Shown here: positions 8,757 to 17,009 of the stretch, piece by piece
How the letters are laid out: the number at the start of each line of letters is the position of its first letter
How positions within the stretch are numbered: the first letter of the stretch is position 1
Origin: JAJTFW01 sp046330075
GTDB lineage: Bacteria > Bacteroidota > Bacteroidia > AKYH767-A > OLB10
Assembly: GCA_046330075.1 (NCBI GenBank)
Contig: JAXLTL010000001.1
Span: 1,302,001 to 1,366,000, forward strand
Direction: 5' to 3'
DNA length: 64,000 bases
The notes under the pieces: model-generated
Seen by the model: only the letters and a program-made list of their open reading frames with translations
Told to the model about the DNA's origin: nothing
Databases searched by the model: none
Made by a program: the position numbers and the translations under genes

Positions 8757-9395
8757 TTGGTAAAGATTGCTCTCACCGACGCAGGAAAGAAGTTCAGGTC
8801 ACAATGGATATTCCGCCATCTGAACCTCGAAATTCTGCCGGGTGAAAAAGTAGCCATTACCGGCTTCAACGGTTCAGGCAAGTCAACATTACTTCAGATA
8901 ATTTCAGGTTTTCAGACTCTCTCAGAAGGCAGAATTGACCATTTTGAAAACGATCATCAACCGGACCCTTCCCGCTGGTATCATCATCTGTCGTATGCAG
9001 CCCCTTACCTCGACCTGCCGGAAGAATACACCTTTGAAGAAATGATTGCATTTCAGGAGAAATTCAAACCGTTTACAGCAGGTGTGAAGACCTCAGACCT
9101 TAAAGTGATCAGTGGACTCAAGGGGATCGAAGGAAAAGCATTCAAGAATTTTTCAAGCGGCATGAAGCAACGCGTCAAGTTAGTACTGGCGGTGATGAGC
9201 GACACTCCACTCTTGCTGCTTGACGAACCACTTTCCAACCTTGATCAGAAAGGGGTGACCTGGTACCGGGACCTGATAGAAACCCAGGCGCAGAACAAAA
9301 CGATACTGGTTTGCTCCAATGCTATACAGGACGAAATCTTTTTCTGCCGGCGCACCATCGACATCCACGATTACAAACCCGAACAGGGACTGTAA
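8757..9395 (+). CDS. ABC transporter ATP-binding protein without an adjacent permease
   Basis: A 212-residue ABC ATPase: Walker A GFNGSGKST near residue 40, a signature-like FSSGMKQR near 138, and Walker B LLLLDEPLSN near 160. The start is a TTG 8 nt after lpxA (TTG-GTA-AAG, MVKIALTD); no ATG fits the conserved N-terminus. The short length and simple core resemble single-domain subunits that pair with a separate membrane protein, but no permease gene follows. Its place after lpxA suggests envelope-related transport, which is inference only. Confidence 0.85.
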   Translation: MVKIALTDAGKKFRSQWIFRHLNLEILPGEKVAITGFNGSGKSTLLQIISGFQTLSEGRIDHFENDHQPDPSRWYHHLSYAAPYLDLPEEYTFEEMIAFQEKFKPFTAGVKTSDLKVISGLKGIEGKAFKNFSSGMKQRVKLVLAVMSDTPLLLLDEPLSNLDQKGVTWYRDLIETQAQNKTILVCSNAIQDEIFFCRRTIDIHDYKPEQGL

Positions 9396-9420
9396 GATTA
9401 ACACCTATAATTACTGCATC

Positions 9421-9459
9421 CGCTGATTTTGCGACAGTACCTTAGATCTACAATCAGCG
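9421..9459 (+). promoter_or_regulatory. Inverted repeat just before a small ORF
   Basis: CGCTGATT (9421-9428) and AATCAGCG (9452-9459) are perfect 8-bp arms 23 nt apart, ending 1 nt before the ATG of the small ORF at 9461. It could be an operator or a leader hairpin that covers the start. No function is known. Confidence 0.35.
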
Positions 9460-9460
9460 A

Positions 9461-9559
9461 ATGTCATCTATGAAAAAGCCGGGACTAAACACAATACAGT
9501 TTATCGCAGAAGAGTTACTCCTGCTGGCCATAGCGTTAATAATGTTTAAATTGCTATAG
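9461..9559 (+). CDS. Possible small single-span membrane peptide (32 aa)
   Basis: ATG-TCA-TCT-ATG-AAA-AAG opens a 32-codon frame ending in TAG at 9557-9559. The N-terminus carries two lysines and the C-terminal half is strongly hydrophobic (LLLLAIALIMFKLL), as in small inner-membrane peptides. It fills the gap between the ABC gene and the convergent gene at 9561, leaving one base between stops. There is no homology evidence and an ORF this short can arise by chance. Confidence 0.35.
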   Translation: MSSMKKPGLNTIQFIAEELLLLAIALIMFKLL

Positions 9560-9560
9560 G

Positions 9561-9944
9561 TTAATCCACCTTATTCAGGAATACATTAAACTCATTTCGG
9601 AGATCATGAAAGATTCTCTCGAATTGTTCGAGTTTATCCCGTTGTACCGAATGCATTCGCTGAATACCATCAGTTGGCTCTGATGTTTTACCCTCTTCCA
9701 GTGCTTCAATCAGATTTTCATGCTGCTTAAAATCGTGACGGATGATGTCCAGCACTTCTTTCTGACGAATGAACTGATTTTGAAAATGCTCAACAGATGC
9801 CATCACATCGTGTCGCCCGCCATTAATAGCAAGCTTCCCGAGATGCTGATTAAAATGTGAGATTTCGTCCTTGTAAAAACGAAGACGATCCTGCCAGGTA
9901 TCGTGTTCATTTTTCATTTCGCTGAGTTGTTGCTTCGTATGCAT
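9561..9944 (-). CDS. Coiled-coil protein of unknown function
   Basis: A 127-residue, charged, almost wholly helical protein with no signal peptide or membrane segment. Heptad-like spacing of Leu/Ile/Phe with many Glu, Lys, Gln and His (LSEMKNEHDTWQDRLRFY, LIEALEEGK, KLEQFERIFHDLRNEF) suggests a coiled coil, probably a cytoplasmic helical bundle. I do not recognise the family. It stands alone, in convergent orientation to the lipid A operon. The start at 9944 (MHTKQQLSEMKNEHD) is the first ATG after the in-frame stop. Confidence 0.65.
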   Translation of the reverse strand: MHTKQQLSEMKNEHDTWQDRLRFYKDEISHFNQHLGKLAINGGRHDVMASVEHFQNQFIRQKEVLDIIRHDFKQHENLIEALEEGKTSEPTDGIQRMHSVQRDKLEQFERIFHDLRNEFNVFLNKVD

Positions 9945-10527
9945 AACCTTATGGGTTTATTGGTTAACATCATAAATGAAAAGGGCCATACATGATTGTA
10001 CAGCCCTCTTTATATCCAGCTCCGGATCATCAATGCTTTGTCAGTGAAAACAAAACTCTTTTTCATAAAGCTAATATAGTTATAAAACGACCGGATGGCA
10101 CCTCCTGTTGAAAATTATTTCTCATCAACGACCTGAATAAGGATCCGAAACAGCCTGTGCCCCATTTCCAGGAAGGCCTTTTCACGGCCTGACTGGTCCC
10201 CGGAAAGCAATAAACAGATCTGCAGAGACAAGAAAAACAGGCCCGGAAGGCGGAAGAGAAGCGGGACAAATCATAGAAAATAGGACTTGACAACGCCGGT
10301 TTCACGGAGAAGATCGACAGAAAGAAGTACAAATCTTACGAGCTGATCCTGCTCAAAAAATCAACAAAATTCCGGTCGCCACAGAGGTAAAACCAGTCCG
10401 ATGTGTTGTCCCTACAGCGAACATAAGTCCACCAGACCTTACAGAAGTGCGGCCGTGAAAGAAATACATCAGGCGACACCCCCATTCCAATGTAGTTTGC
10501 CTACATCAAATCAATCAAGTCGAAAAA
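9945..10527. other. 583-base stretch without a convincing gene
   Basis: On the minus strand, 9982-10007 forms a hairpin (AGGGC and TACA pair with TGTA and GCCCT around a small internal loop) followed by TTTTCATTT, an intrinsic terminator on that strand. It lies downstream of an 18-codon frame (MKKSFVFTDKALMIRSWI, 10066 to 10010) that could be a short peptide or chance. On the plus strand, 10211-10389 reads as a charged peptide (QRQEKQARKAEEKRDKS, stop, then DNAGFTEKIDRKKYKSYE and LILLKKSTKFRS) broken by one TAG, possibly a decayed gene end. ATGTAG/CTACAT (10490-10506) is a small hairpin 21 nt before the next gene. Confidence 0.4.
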
Positions 10528-10974
10528 ATGCAAACTCGAGGATTCGCTTTAAAATTTCTGGTTGCCGGCCTGCTCCTGCTGGGCAGTGTCAGTACATCAG
10601 ATGCACAGGTATCCGTCAATCGCAAATACCGTGTGATCGCCTACAAGACCGGATCACCACAGATCTTCAGTGTATCCAATGAAGTAAACATTGTACCGAA
10701 CATGAGTATCTATGTTCCCAACACGTTCACACCAAATGGCGATGGATTAAATGACACCTTTGGTGTTGCCGGCGAAGCCATCCTGGAATTTAACATGAAA
10801 ATATTTAACCGCTGGGGACAGCTCATTTTCGAAACCTCTAATGCAAACGATCGGTGGGATGGCACGTATCAGGGGCAAAAGGTTCCTATGGGCACCTATG
10901 TATACAAGGTAACAGCCTCCAGCCCGAATGGTATGCACCAGAATAAAGAAGGAAATGTGAATGTAATCTTATAA
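10528..10974 (+). CDS. Miniature secreted protein consisting mainly of a T9SS type B sorting domain
   Basis: The 148-residue product has a signal peptide (MQTRGFALKFLVAGLLLLGSV, cleavage near SDAQ), about 35 residues resembling the last strands of a fibronectin-like domain (YRVIAYKTGSPQIFSVSNEV), then the gliding-motility-associated type B C-terminal domain: VPNTFTPNGDGLNDTF, IFNRWGQLIFET, WDGTYQGQKVPMGTYVYKV. Such domains normally close proteins of 1000 or more residues, so almost no passenger is left. It may be a deletion derivative of a long adhesin or a free-standing small surface protein. A free sorting domain could also compete for the T9SS machinery. The function is unknown. Confidence 0.85.
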   Translation: MQTRGFALKFLVAGLLLLGSVSTSDAQVSVNRKYRVIAYKTGSPQIFSVSNEVNIVPNMSIYVPNTFTPNGDGLNDTFGVAGEAILEFNMKIFNRWGQLIFETSNANDRWDGTYQGQKVPMGTYVYKVTASSPNGMHQNKEGNVNVIL

Positions 10975-11484
10975 TCAGGCCTACTGTAAGAACCTGATAT
11001 ACATGTCATTACTTATACTCGCCTATCTTTTCAGAAAATTTGGCTGGGGAGCCCGGTTGCTCGAAAACTACCCGCGCAGTCAGTTTTGCAGGGTTGCCCA
11101 ACGACTTGGCCTCTTCTTTTGGGCGAATTACCTCATTTTTTGGGCAAATCTCATTTTTTGATCTGGCGAAAGCCGCCATTTTAACGGGTAAATGTTCCAA
11201 ATTTTTTGGGTGAACATTAAAAAATAGGTGGCGAACATCTGAAAAAACTTGGCTAAACGTCAATTTTTATCCACAACACAAATTTTTTATCACTGATTAT
11301 CAGCACGTTAAAACTGACAATCCGCCCAACTGTTGTACATACCAACTTTCTAAATATATTTGACCATCACGGTTTAAAGCCCTTGTGTCTTAATATCTTA
11401 AAAAGACGCCCTTCGGGGATGCGACCTTGATTTGCCTAAACCCGGCAATACAAACCCAGTACACACAAACCCAAAACCATAAAC
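10975..11484. other. Intergenic stretch with repeated T6GGGC motifs and the leader of the giant gene
   Basis: Between 11110 and 11215 a poly-T/GGG motif recurs (CTTTTGGGCGAATTACCTCA, TTTTTTGGGCAAATCTCA, TTTTTTGATCTGGCGAA, TTTTTTGGGTGAAC). A minus-strand frame crosses it (84 codons), but its composition follows the repeats and I do not call it a gene. The rest is the promoter and ~115-nt leader of the gene at 11485, containing a CCC-TTCG-GGG tetraloop hairpin near 11409-11419. Confidence 0.4.
11333..11362 (+). promoter_or_regulatory. Consensus promoter of the 1714-aa T9SS gene
   Basis: TTG (11333-11335), a 19-bp spacer and TATATTTG (11355-11362) match the Bacteroidota promoter consensus exactly. 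Transcription should start near 11369 and give a ~115-nt leader before the ATG at 11485. Confidence 0.75.
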
Positions 11485-14400
11485 ATGAAACTTATAATGA
11501 AGGAACCAATGCTGTACAGAGCAACGCTGCTGTTGGCATCCATTTTAAGTTTATCGACGCTGGTCAATGCTCAAACCTGGACGCCCCGTCATTATTGGAC
11601 ATTCAACGGGACCAATCCACTTGCGGACTCCACCGGAGTGGCGGCATTGAATCCGGCCTATTTTCAATCGACCTACACCATCAGCAACGCTCAGGCTAAC
11701 ACAGGTGTCGGAAAATATCTTTCACTGAGTAAAACAGCAAAATCAATCACCAATAATGTTGCTTTTTCACCAGACAGCGGTTTCACATTCGAATTATTAT
11801 TCCGCCCTGGAGCAAACATTAATGAAGTAGTTCAGCTGATCACACGTCGCGACGGCGCCATCAGCATCCGCTTTTGCTTCCCTTTCTTTCGCTTTTCCAC
11901 GAAATGCATCCCAACAGGATCCTCTACTGTAACATCAGACACGTGGGATCTTGACCTTGAAGGAATCGGCCGCGGTACATATGGGTACTATGTAGATGGA
12001 AACTGGCACCACCTCGTTTTCAAATACAATGCTAAAACCGGCGTGAAAGAAATATGGGTAGATGGCGAAAATCCAACAGGATTTACAAAAACAATTGCAG
12101 CCGGTAGTATTCCTCTGAACACCTCCAATACTGCAAATAATATCATCGACTTAAATACCAATACTGCCTATTACCAATACGTAGGCGACATGGACGAAGT
12201 AGCACTCTATACGTATGCGCTACCCAACAACATGATCTATAAACATTATCAGGATGTTGTTGCCCATCGTTCTTATACCTATGCTAATTCAACTGTAGCT
12301 CCTCCAACTGCCGCTTCTATTACTGCCGGCTTAGACATGTCGGAGTTTGCACCGGGGCATCCCACACCTACCGTTGACGCCTTAACGCAATTAAAAACTT
12401 TTCCGGCTTCAAGATGTCGTCCGAACACCACCTTGTTTCCGAATTATATGGTGTTCAACCCTGCACACATTGCAGGCTACATGACCACCTCTTATTCTCA
12501 GTCGACACTCGTGGCAAGATCAAAGGACGTACAGACTGAACTGGTGAAGAACTTCAATTATGCGTTGATGGTGACCAGTAACACCACCCGATACTCCTCC
12601 TTTGGAGATACCACCGACTATGACGGCGCCTGGATTAAAATGGCCAATCAGAATCCAAGCTGGAAAACCACAGCCAACACCTATTGGCCTCAGCTTAGTC
12701 CGCGTGCCATCGGTAAATCTTCTACCAATCCGTATATCGAGAGTACAACCTTACCTAGCAACAGCTATCTGCGGAACAGTGCAGGACAATTCCTTGACAT
12801 GTACGGTAACGTTACCACTTCAACAAAAGCTATCAGTCCTGAAAGTCCGCTCGATTCACTCAAGCTGGATGGACAAACGCAGAAATTTTACATCCAGCAA
12901 TTGCTCGCAAAAATGACACGCCCGGTTGATCTGCTTTTTGAAAACGGAGAAGTTATTCCAACCTGGCAGGATGTTGCTTTGCAACGTGATCCAACAACCA
13001 CTGCCGCGTACACCGCAAGTGGTCTGAGCAGTTATGCAAAGTACAAAAGCCGGGGTATGAAGCGTCTGACTTCTGCTTATATGGATGAATGGCGCAACCT
13101 GACAGGTCTGGCGAATACGAGAATTTATCATTACTACCTCAACGGACACCCTGTTTACGCATGGGATTGGTCGGAAACACGTACCCTGCAATCCTATACC
13201 AACAATCAGTATTATTCCAGCAATGACATTTACATGCAATGGCCATCAAACTGGAGATACTGGACCGGGGCTGCACACGGATGGCAGTTTATGATTGAAG
13301 GCCGTCATGAAGAAATATCGTTGGGCGATAAATTATTCTCACCGGTGGTGAGTCCGGGCTGGAACAATGACGAAACCGTGATTCCACGTCCGGCACAATG
13401 GTTAGGTTTCCTCAAGGCAGTTGCCATGGTGGGAGCAGAGAATTTCGGATGCGGATACTTTGTTACAAATACGCCTTATCAGATTCCTGACAACTATGTA
13501 TGGCAGATGGCTATTCCGGGCTATGCTCAGGCGGTAGCCAGCCGGTTTGATGATTTCTATCTGAACGGCACACTTATGACGGGTGACGTACCACAGAGTG
13601 CATCGAGCGGAAACGGTAAACCCGGATATACTTTCTATGCCGGTGATATCCGTAAACTGGTGGTAGCAAGAAAACATAACACACTTGCAAAATATGCCAT
13701 TACCGGTACCATTCAGCCAAACTCAAACATGATAGGCAATGCTGAATTATCCGGATCAGCTACAGTAACCATCGATGGCAATACCCTTACATTCAATATC
13801 CGTCGTCAGGGCAGTACGTATATCTACGATCGTACGAATGCATCAGCGCCGGTATTCTATCAGCTGGATGCATGGCATGAAGCCACTCACCCTTACTATT
13901 GGAGCAAGACCTTTAATCTGGAAGCTGAAATTTTTGACAATGTCAACTCAAATATTGAATTAAAAACTCAGGTACCTGCCGGAACCACCGCAGGTGACTA
14001 CAGGAATTACACAACGTACACTACCTTCAAAGCCGTATCAACAGCTGAGTACAATTTTGTGGTGCGGGGCACTTCATCCTCCACGCATTATGTATGGGTT
14101 CGCGCACGCAGCAGAGGCGGTGTAAATACAGGGTTCAGTCTCTCACTCGACGGAACTTTCAACAACAGTATTACCTGTGTAAAAGACACCAACTGGACCT
14201 GGTACCGTTATGATGCATCTTCCGGAACTCAAATCACCTACTCCAACCTATCGGTTGGTGCACACCGGTTGATTCTGACACCTACCAATACCAATCTTGA
14301 AGTTGATCTGATCACCATTACTCCAACTTCCGGCAACTATTATAGTACTTATGCAAACCCCTGCAGTGCAACCGCTACGGCATCCATCACTGCATCCGGG

Positions 14401-16629
14401 CCTACTACCTTCTGTTCTGGTGGCAGCGTAACATTAACTGCCAACAACGGAACTGCATACCTGTGGTCAAACGGCGCCACTACTCAATCCATCACTGTTG
14501 CTACTTCCGGAAACTATACCGTTACCGTAACTTCAGCATCCGGTTCTGCCGTTTCTTCACCAGTGGCCGTAACGGTAAATGCTAAACCGGCCAATACAAT
14601 TACCTACAGCGGTAGTCTGTCTGTATGTGCCGGAGCTACCCAAACACTCACTTCAAGTGCAACCAGTGCAACGTACCTTTGGTCAACCGGTGCCACTACA
14701 CAATCCATCACTACCGGGACAGCCGGATCTTATACAGTCACTGCAACAAGCACATCCGGATGTTCCACAACATCTGCTTCAGTTGCTATCACCAGTGTAG
14801 CTGTCACCTCTGCTTCCATCACTGCGCAGGGATCAACAACACTTTGCTCCGGCGGCAGCGTTGTGCTGCAGGCGAATGCCGGAAGTTCATACCTATGGTC
14901 CAATGGAGCTACCACACAATCCATCACAGCTACAGCAGCAGGAAACTACAATGTACGTGTTACTTATTCAACCGGATGTTCTTCTACTTCTGCCAATACA
15001 GCCGTTAGCGTAGGTACTGCTCCAACGCCTACCATCACAGCCGGTGGTCCTACTACTTTCTGTACAGGAGGTAGTGTAACGCTGACCGCATCTTCAGGCA
15101 CTGCTTATTTATGGTCGAATGGTGCAACAACACAATCGATCACAGCAACAACGGCAGGTAATTATACCGTCAGAGTAAGCCAAAGCGGAGGATGTTCAGC
15201 AACTTCATCTGCCACCACTGTATCCATTGGTTCTGCTCCTACACCCACGATCACTGCCGGAGGAGCTACGACCTTCTGTTCAGGAGGATCCGTTACACTT
15301 ACGGCGTCAGCAGGAACTGCCTATCTCTGGTCAAACGGTGCCACTACGCAGGCTGTTACCATCAGCGCAGCCGGATCTTATACAGTCCGCGTCAGCCAAT
15401 CAGGAGGTTGCTCTGCAACTTCATCAGCCACCACAGTAACAGTAAATACGGTCAGCACACCCACCATTACACCCTCCGGTTCTACAGCACTTTGTCCGGG
15501 AAGTTCAGTATCACTCAGTGCCTCAACCGGAACAGCATATCTCTGGTCAAATGGCTCAACCGCTAAAACAATTTCTGTTTCAAGCGCAGGAAGTTATACT
15601 GTGAGAGTCTCTCAATCAAACGGATGCTCAGCATTATCAGCAGCAACGGCTGTTACTGTAGGATCTGCACCTACACCAACTATATCTGCAAGCGGTCCTA
15701 CTACATTCTGCACCGGCGGATCTGTAACCCTGACATCAGCAACAACAGGCACTGCTTATCTCTGGTCAACAGGAGCAACAACACAGGCTATCACAGTCAC
15801 CGCTTCCGGGAATTATAATGTCAGAGTTACACAGTCGGGCGGATGTTCAGCCACTTCAGCAAACACGACCGTAACCGTTGGTACCGGCACTGCTCCAATA
15901 CCAACCATTACAGCAGGCGGAGCAACCACCTTCTGCAATGGCGGAAGTGTTCAGCTTACAGCGAGTACAGGTACTGCATATCTGTGGTCAAATGGCGCTA
16001 CAACACAGGCAATATCTGCCACCGCGACCGGTAACTATAATGTTCGGGTTTCGCAGTCTAACGGTTGTTCAGCTACCTCCACCTCTACTGCAGTAACCGT
16101 GAACCCAACAGCTACCTTCTCGATCAACGTGAGTGGCCCCTTGTCGTTCTGTGCCGGCGGAAATGTAAAGTTCACGGTCACCAACTCAACGGCTACTACC
16201 TATGTATGGTATAAAAACAACGTAGTACAGTATACAGGCCCTTCCACCACCTATACTGTTACCACAGCAGGCGTTTATAAGATGCGTGCTCAGCTCGGCT
16301 CCTGCGGTGTATTCTCAATACCCTATACTGTTACCGTGCCCTGCCGTGAAGGTGAGACCATGGAAGGACAGTTGAATTTTGTAGCGTACCCGAACCCATT
16401 CACTTCCAACACCACGTTTGCATTTGAACTTGACAAAGATCAGGCGGTAAGCATCCGACTTTATGATGCTACCGGAAAACTGATTGACGCTATTATGGAT
16501 CAGGCACAAATGCCGGCGGGAGAAACCAGAATAGATTATGCAACAACTCATCTTTCAGCGGGAATGTACTTCGCAGAAATAGTAACCGAAACAGGTACTA
16601 AGCGAATCCGCCTGATGGCTGCAGAGTAA
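11485..16629 (+). CDS. Giant T9SS-secreted protein: LamG-like, enzyme-like domain, CBM-like, nine Ig-like repeats
   Basis: The 1714-residue product starts with a signal peptide (LLLASILSLSTLVNAQT). Residues ~32-250 look like a LamG/concanavalin-type sandwich (WTFNGTNPLADSTG, GNWHHLVFKYN, GDMDEVALYTYALP). Residues ~280-720 are an unrecognised enzyme-like domain with conserved polar motifs (ENGEVIPTW near 485, YMDEWRN, WNNDET near 625) shared with the next gene. Residues ~810-950 resemble a CBM6-type carbohydrate-binding domain (NLEAEIFDN, HYVWVRARSRGG, NLEVDLITI). Nine Ig-like repeats of ~75 residues (TTFCSGGSVTLTA, AYLWSNGATTQSI) follow, then a type A sorting domain (FVAYPNPFTSNTTFAFEL). The role is probably surface polysaccharide binding or hydrolysis; the enzyme activity is inference. 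Confidence 0.88.
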   Translation: MKLIMKEPMLYRATLLLASILSLSTLVNAQTWTPRHYWTFNGTNPLADSTGVAALNPAYFQSTYTISNAQANTGVGKYLSLSKTAKSITNNVAFSPDSGFTFELLFRPGANINEVVQLITRRDGAISIRFCFPFFRFSTKCIPTGSSTVTSDTWDLDLEGIGRGTYGYYVDGNWHHLVFKYNAKTGVKEIWVDGENPTGFTKTIAAGSIPLNTSNTANNIIDLNTNTAYYQYVGDMDEVALYTYALPNNMIYKHYQDVVAHRSYTYANSTVAPPTAASITAGLDMSEFAPGHPTPTVDALTQLKTFPASRCRPNTTLFPNYMVFNPAHIAGYMTTSYSQSTLVARSKDVQTELVKNFNYALMVTSNTTRYSSFGDTTDYDGAWIKMANQNPSWKTTANTYWPQLSPRAIGKSSTNPYIESTTLPSNSYLRNSAGQFLDMYGNVTTSTKAISPESPLDSLKLDGQTQKFYIQQLLAKMTRPVDLLFENGEVIPTWQDVALQRDPTTTAAYTASGLSSYAKYKSRGMKRLTSAYMDEWRNLTGLANTRIYHYYLNGHPVYAWDWSETRTLQSYTNNQYYSSNDIYMQWPSNWRYWTGAAHGWQFMIEGRHEEISLGDKLFSPVVSPGWNNDETVIPRPAQWLGFLKAVAMVGAENFGCGYFVTNTPYQIPDNYVWQMAIPGYAQAVASRFDDFYLNGTLMTGDVPQSASSGNGKPGYTFYAGDIRKLVVARKHNTLAKYAITGTIQPNSNMIGNAELSGSATVTIDGNTLTFNIRRQGSTYIYDRTNASAPVFYQLDAWHEATHPYYWSKTFNLEAEIFDNVNSNIELKTQVPAGTTAGDYRNYTTYTTFKAVSTAEYNFVVRGTSSSTHYVWVRARSRGGVNTGFSLSLDGTFNNSITCVKDTNWTWYRYDASSGTQITYSNLSVGAHRLILTPTNTNLEVDLITITPTSGNYYSTYANPCSATATASITASGPTTFCSGGSVTLTANNGTAYLWSNGATTQSITVATSGNYTVTVTSASGSAVSSPVAVTVNAKPANTITYSGSLSVCAGATQTLTSSATSATYLWSTGATTQSITTGTAGSYTVTATSTSGCSTTSASVAITSVAVTSASITAQGSTTLCSGGSVVLQANAGSSYLWSNGATTQSITATAAGNYNVRVTYSTGCSSTSANTAVSVGTAPTPTITAGGPTTFCTGGSVTLTASSGTAYLWSNGATTQSITATTAGNYTVRVSQSGGCSATSSATTVSIGSAPTPTITAGGATTFCSGGSVTLTASAGTAYLWSNGATTQAVTISAAGSYTVRVSQSGGCSATSSATTVTVNTVSTPTITPSGSTALCPGSSVSLSASTGTAYLWSNGSTAKTISVSSAGSYTVRVSQSNGCSALSAATAVTVGSAPTPTISASGPTTFCTGGSVTLTSATTGTAYLWSTGATTQAITVTASGNYNVRVTQSGGCSATSANTTVTVGTGTAPIPTITAGGATTFCNGGSVQLTASTGTAYLWSNGATTQAISATATGNYNVRVSQSNGCSATSTSTAVTVNPTATFSINVSGPLSFCAGGNVKFTVTNSTATTYVWYKNNVVQYTGPSTTYTVTTAGVYKMRAQLGSCGVFSIPYTVTVPCREGETMEGQLNFVAYPNPFTSNTTFAFELDKDQAVSIRLYDATGKLIDAIMDQAQMPAGETRIDYATTHLSAGMYFAEIVTETGTKRIRLMAAE
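14380..16120 (+). repeat. In-gene array of Ig-like domain repeats
   Basis: Eight similar units of roughly 210-230 bp plus a divergent ninth (to about 16335) encode T-I-T-A-x-G-x-T-T-F-C-x-G-G-S-V-T-L-T-A and A-Y-L-W-S-N-G-A-T-T-Q. Each unit has a conserved Cys pair (FCxGG and GGCSATS). Units 4, 5, 7 and 8 are closest, which points to recent internal duplication; such arrays are prone to change in copy number. Confidence 0.8.
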
Positions 16630-16652
16630 AAAGATTACACAGAATAGCCAAT

Positions 16653-16687
16653 AAAAAGGCTGCCCGATTAATCGTGGCAGCCTTTTT
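16653..16687 (+). terminator. Intrinsic terminator after the 1714-aa gene
   Basis: AAAAAGGCTGCC (16653-16664) pairs with GGCAGCCTTTTT (16676-16687), a 12-bp stem closing on an 11-nt loop and ending in a T-run, 24 nt after the stop codon. Confidence 0.9.
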
Positions 16688-17009
16688 ACTTTTCACGCCT
16701 GGCGATTGAAAGTAATATTTACCTGTTATCCGACCACTTTATTCAATGTATCGGATAAATGCATCGAACAATACCCGGATCTTACACGTTAAAAAACATG
16801 GATACCGCATCTGATTTCCTTCAACTGCCTGTATTTCACATGGGATGTGACTAAAAAAATCGCAGAACCAGCGGCTTTCTTACATAAAAAAGATCAGTTG
16901 GCATATATTAACATACCAACTGACGCCTGCGAATATCTTGCCCCAGGCACAAACAATCAAACCACAAAGAACAAAACAAAGTTTGTGCCAAAAACAAAAA
17001 AAAGCAGGG
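16688..17009. other. Intergenic region with two inverted repeats before the second giant gene
   Basis: TTATCCGA (16726-16733) and TCGGATAA (16751-16758) are perfect 8-bp arms 17 nt apart; CAGTTGG (16895-16901) and CCAACTG (16916-16922) are 7-bp arms 14 nt apart. Either could be an operator or a leader hairpin. No full consensus promoter was found; AATATCTTGCC near 16933 is a weak -7 candidate. No gene is seen here. Confidence 0.4.

Noticed and set aside
10063..10332. 89-codon minus-strand frame rich in Ser and Phe
   Set aside because: No start context or domain; the opposite strand reads more like a coding remnant.
11009..11263. 84-codon minus-strand frame
   Set aside because: Composition follows poly-T/GGGC repeats; no recognisable domain, and it lies in the upstream region of a strong promoter.
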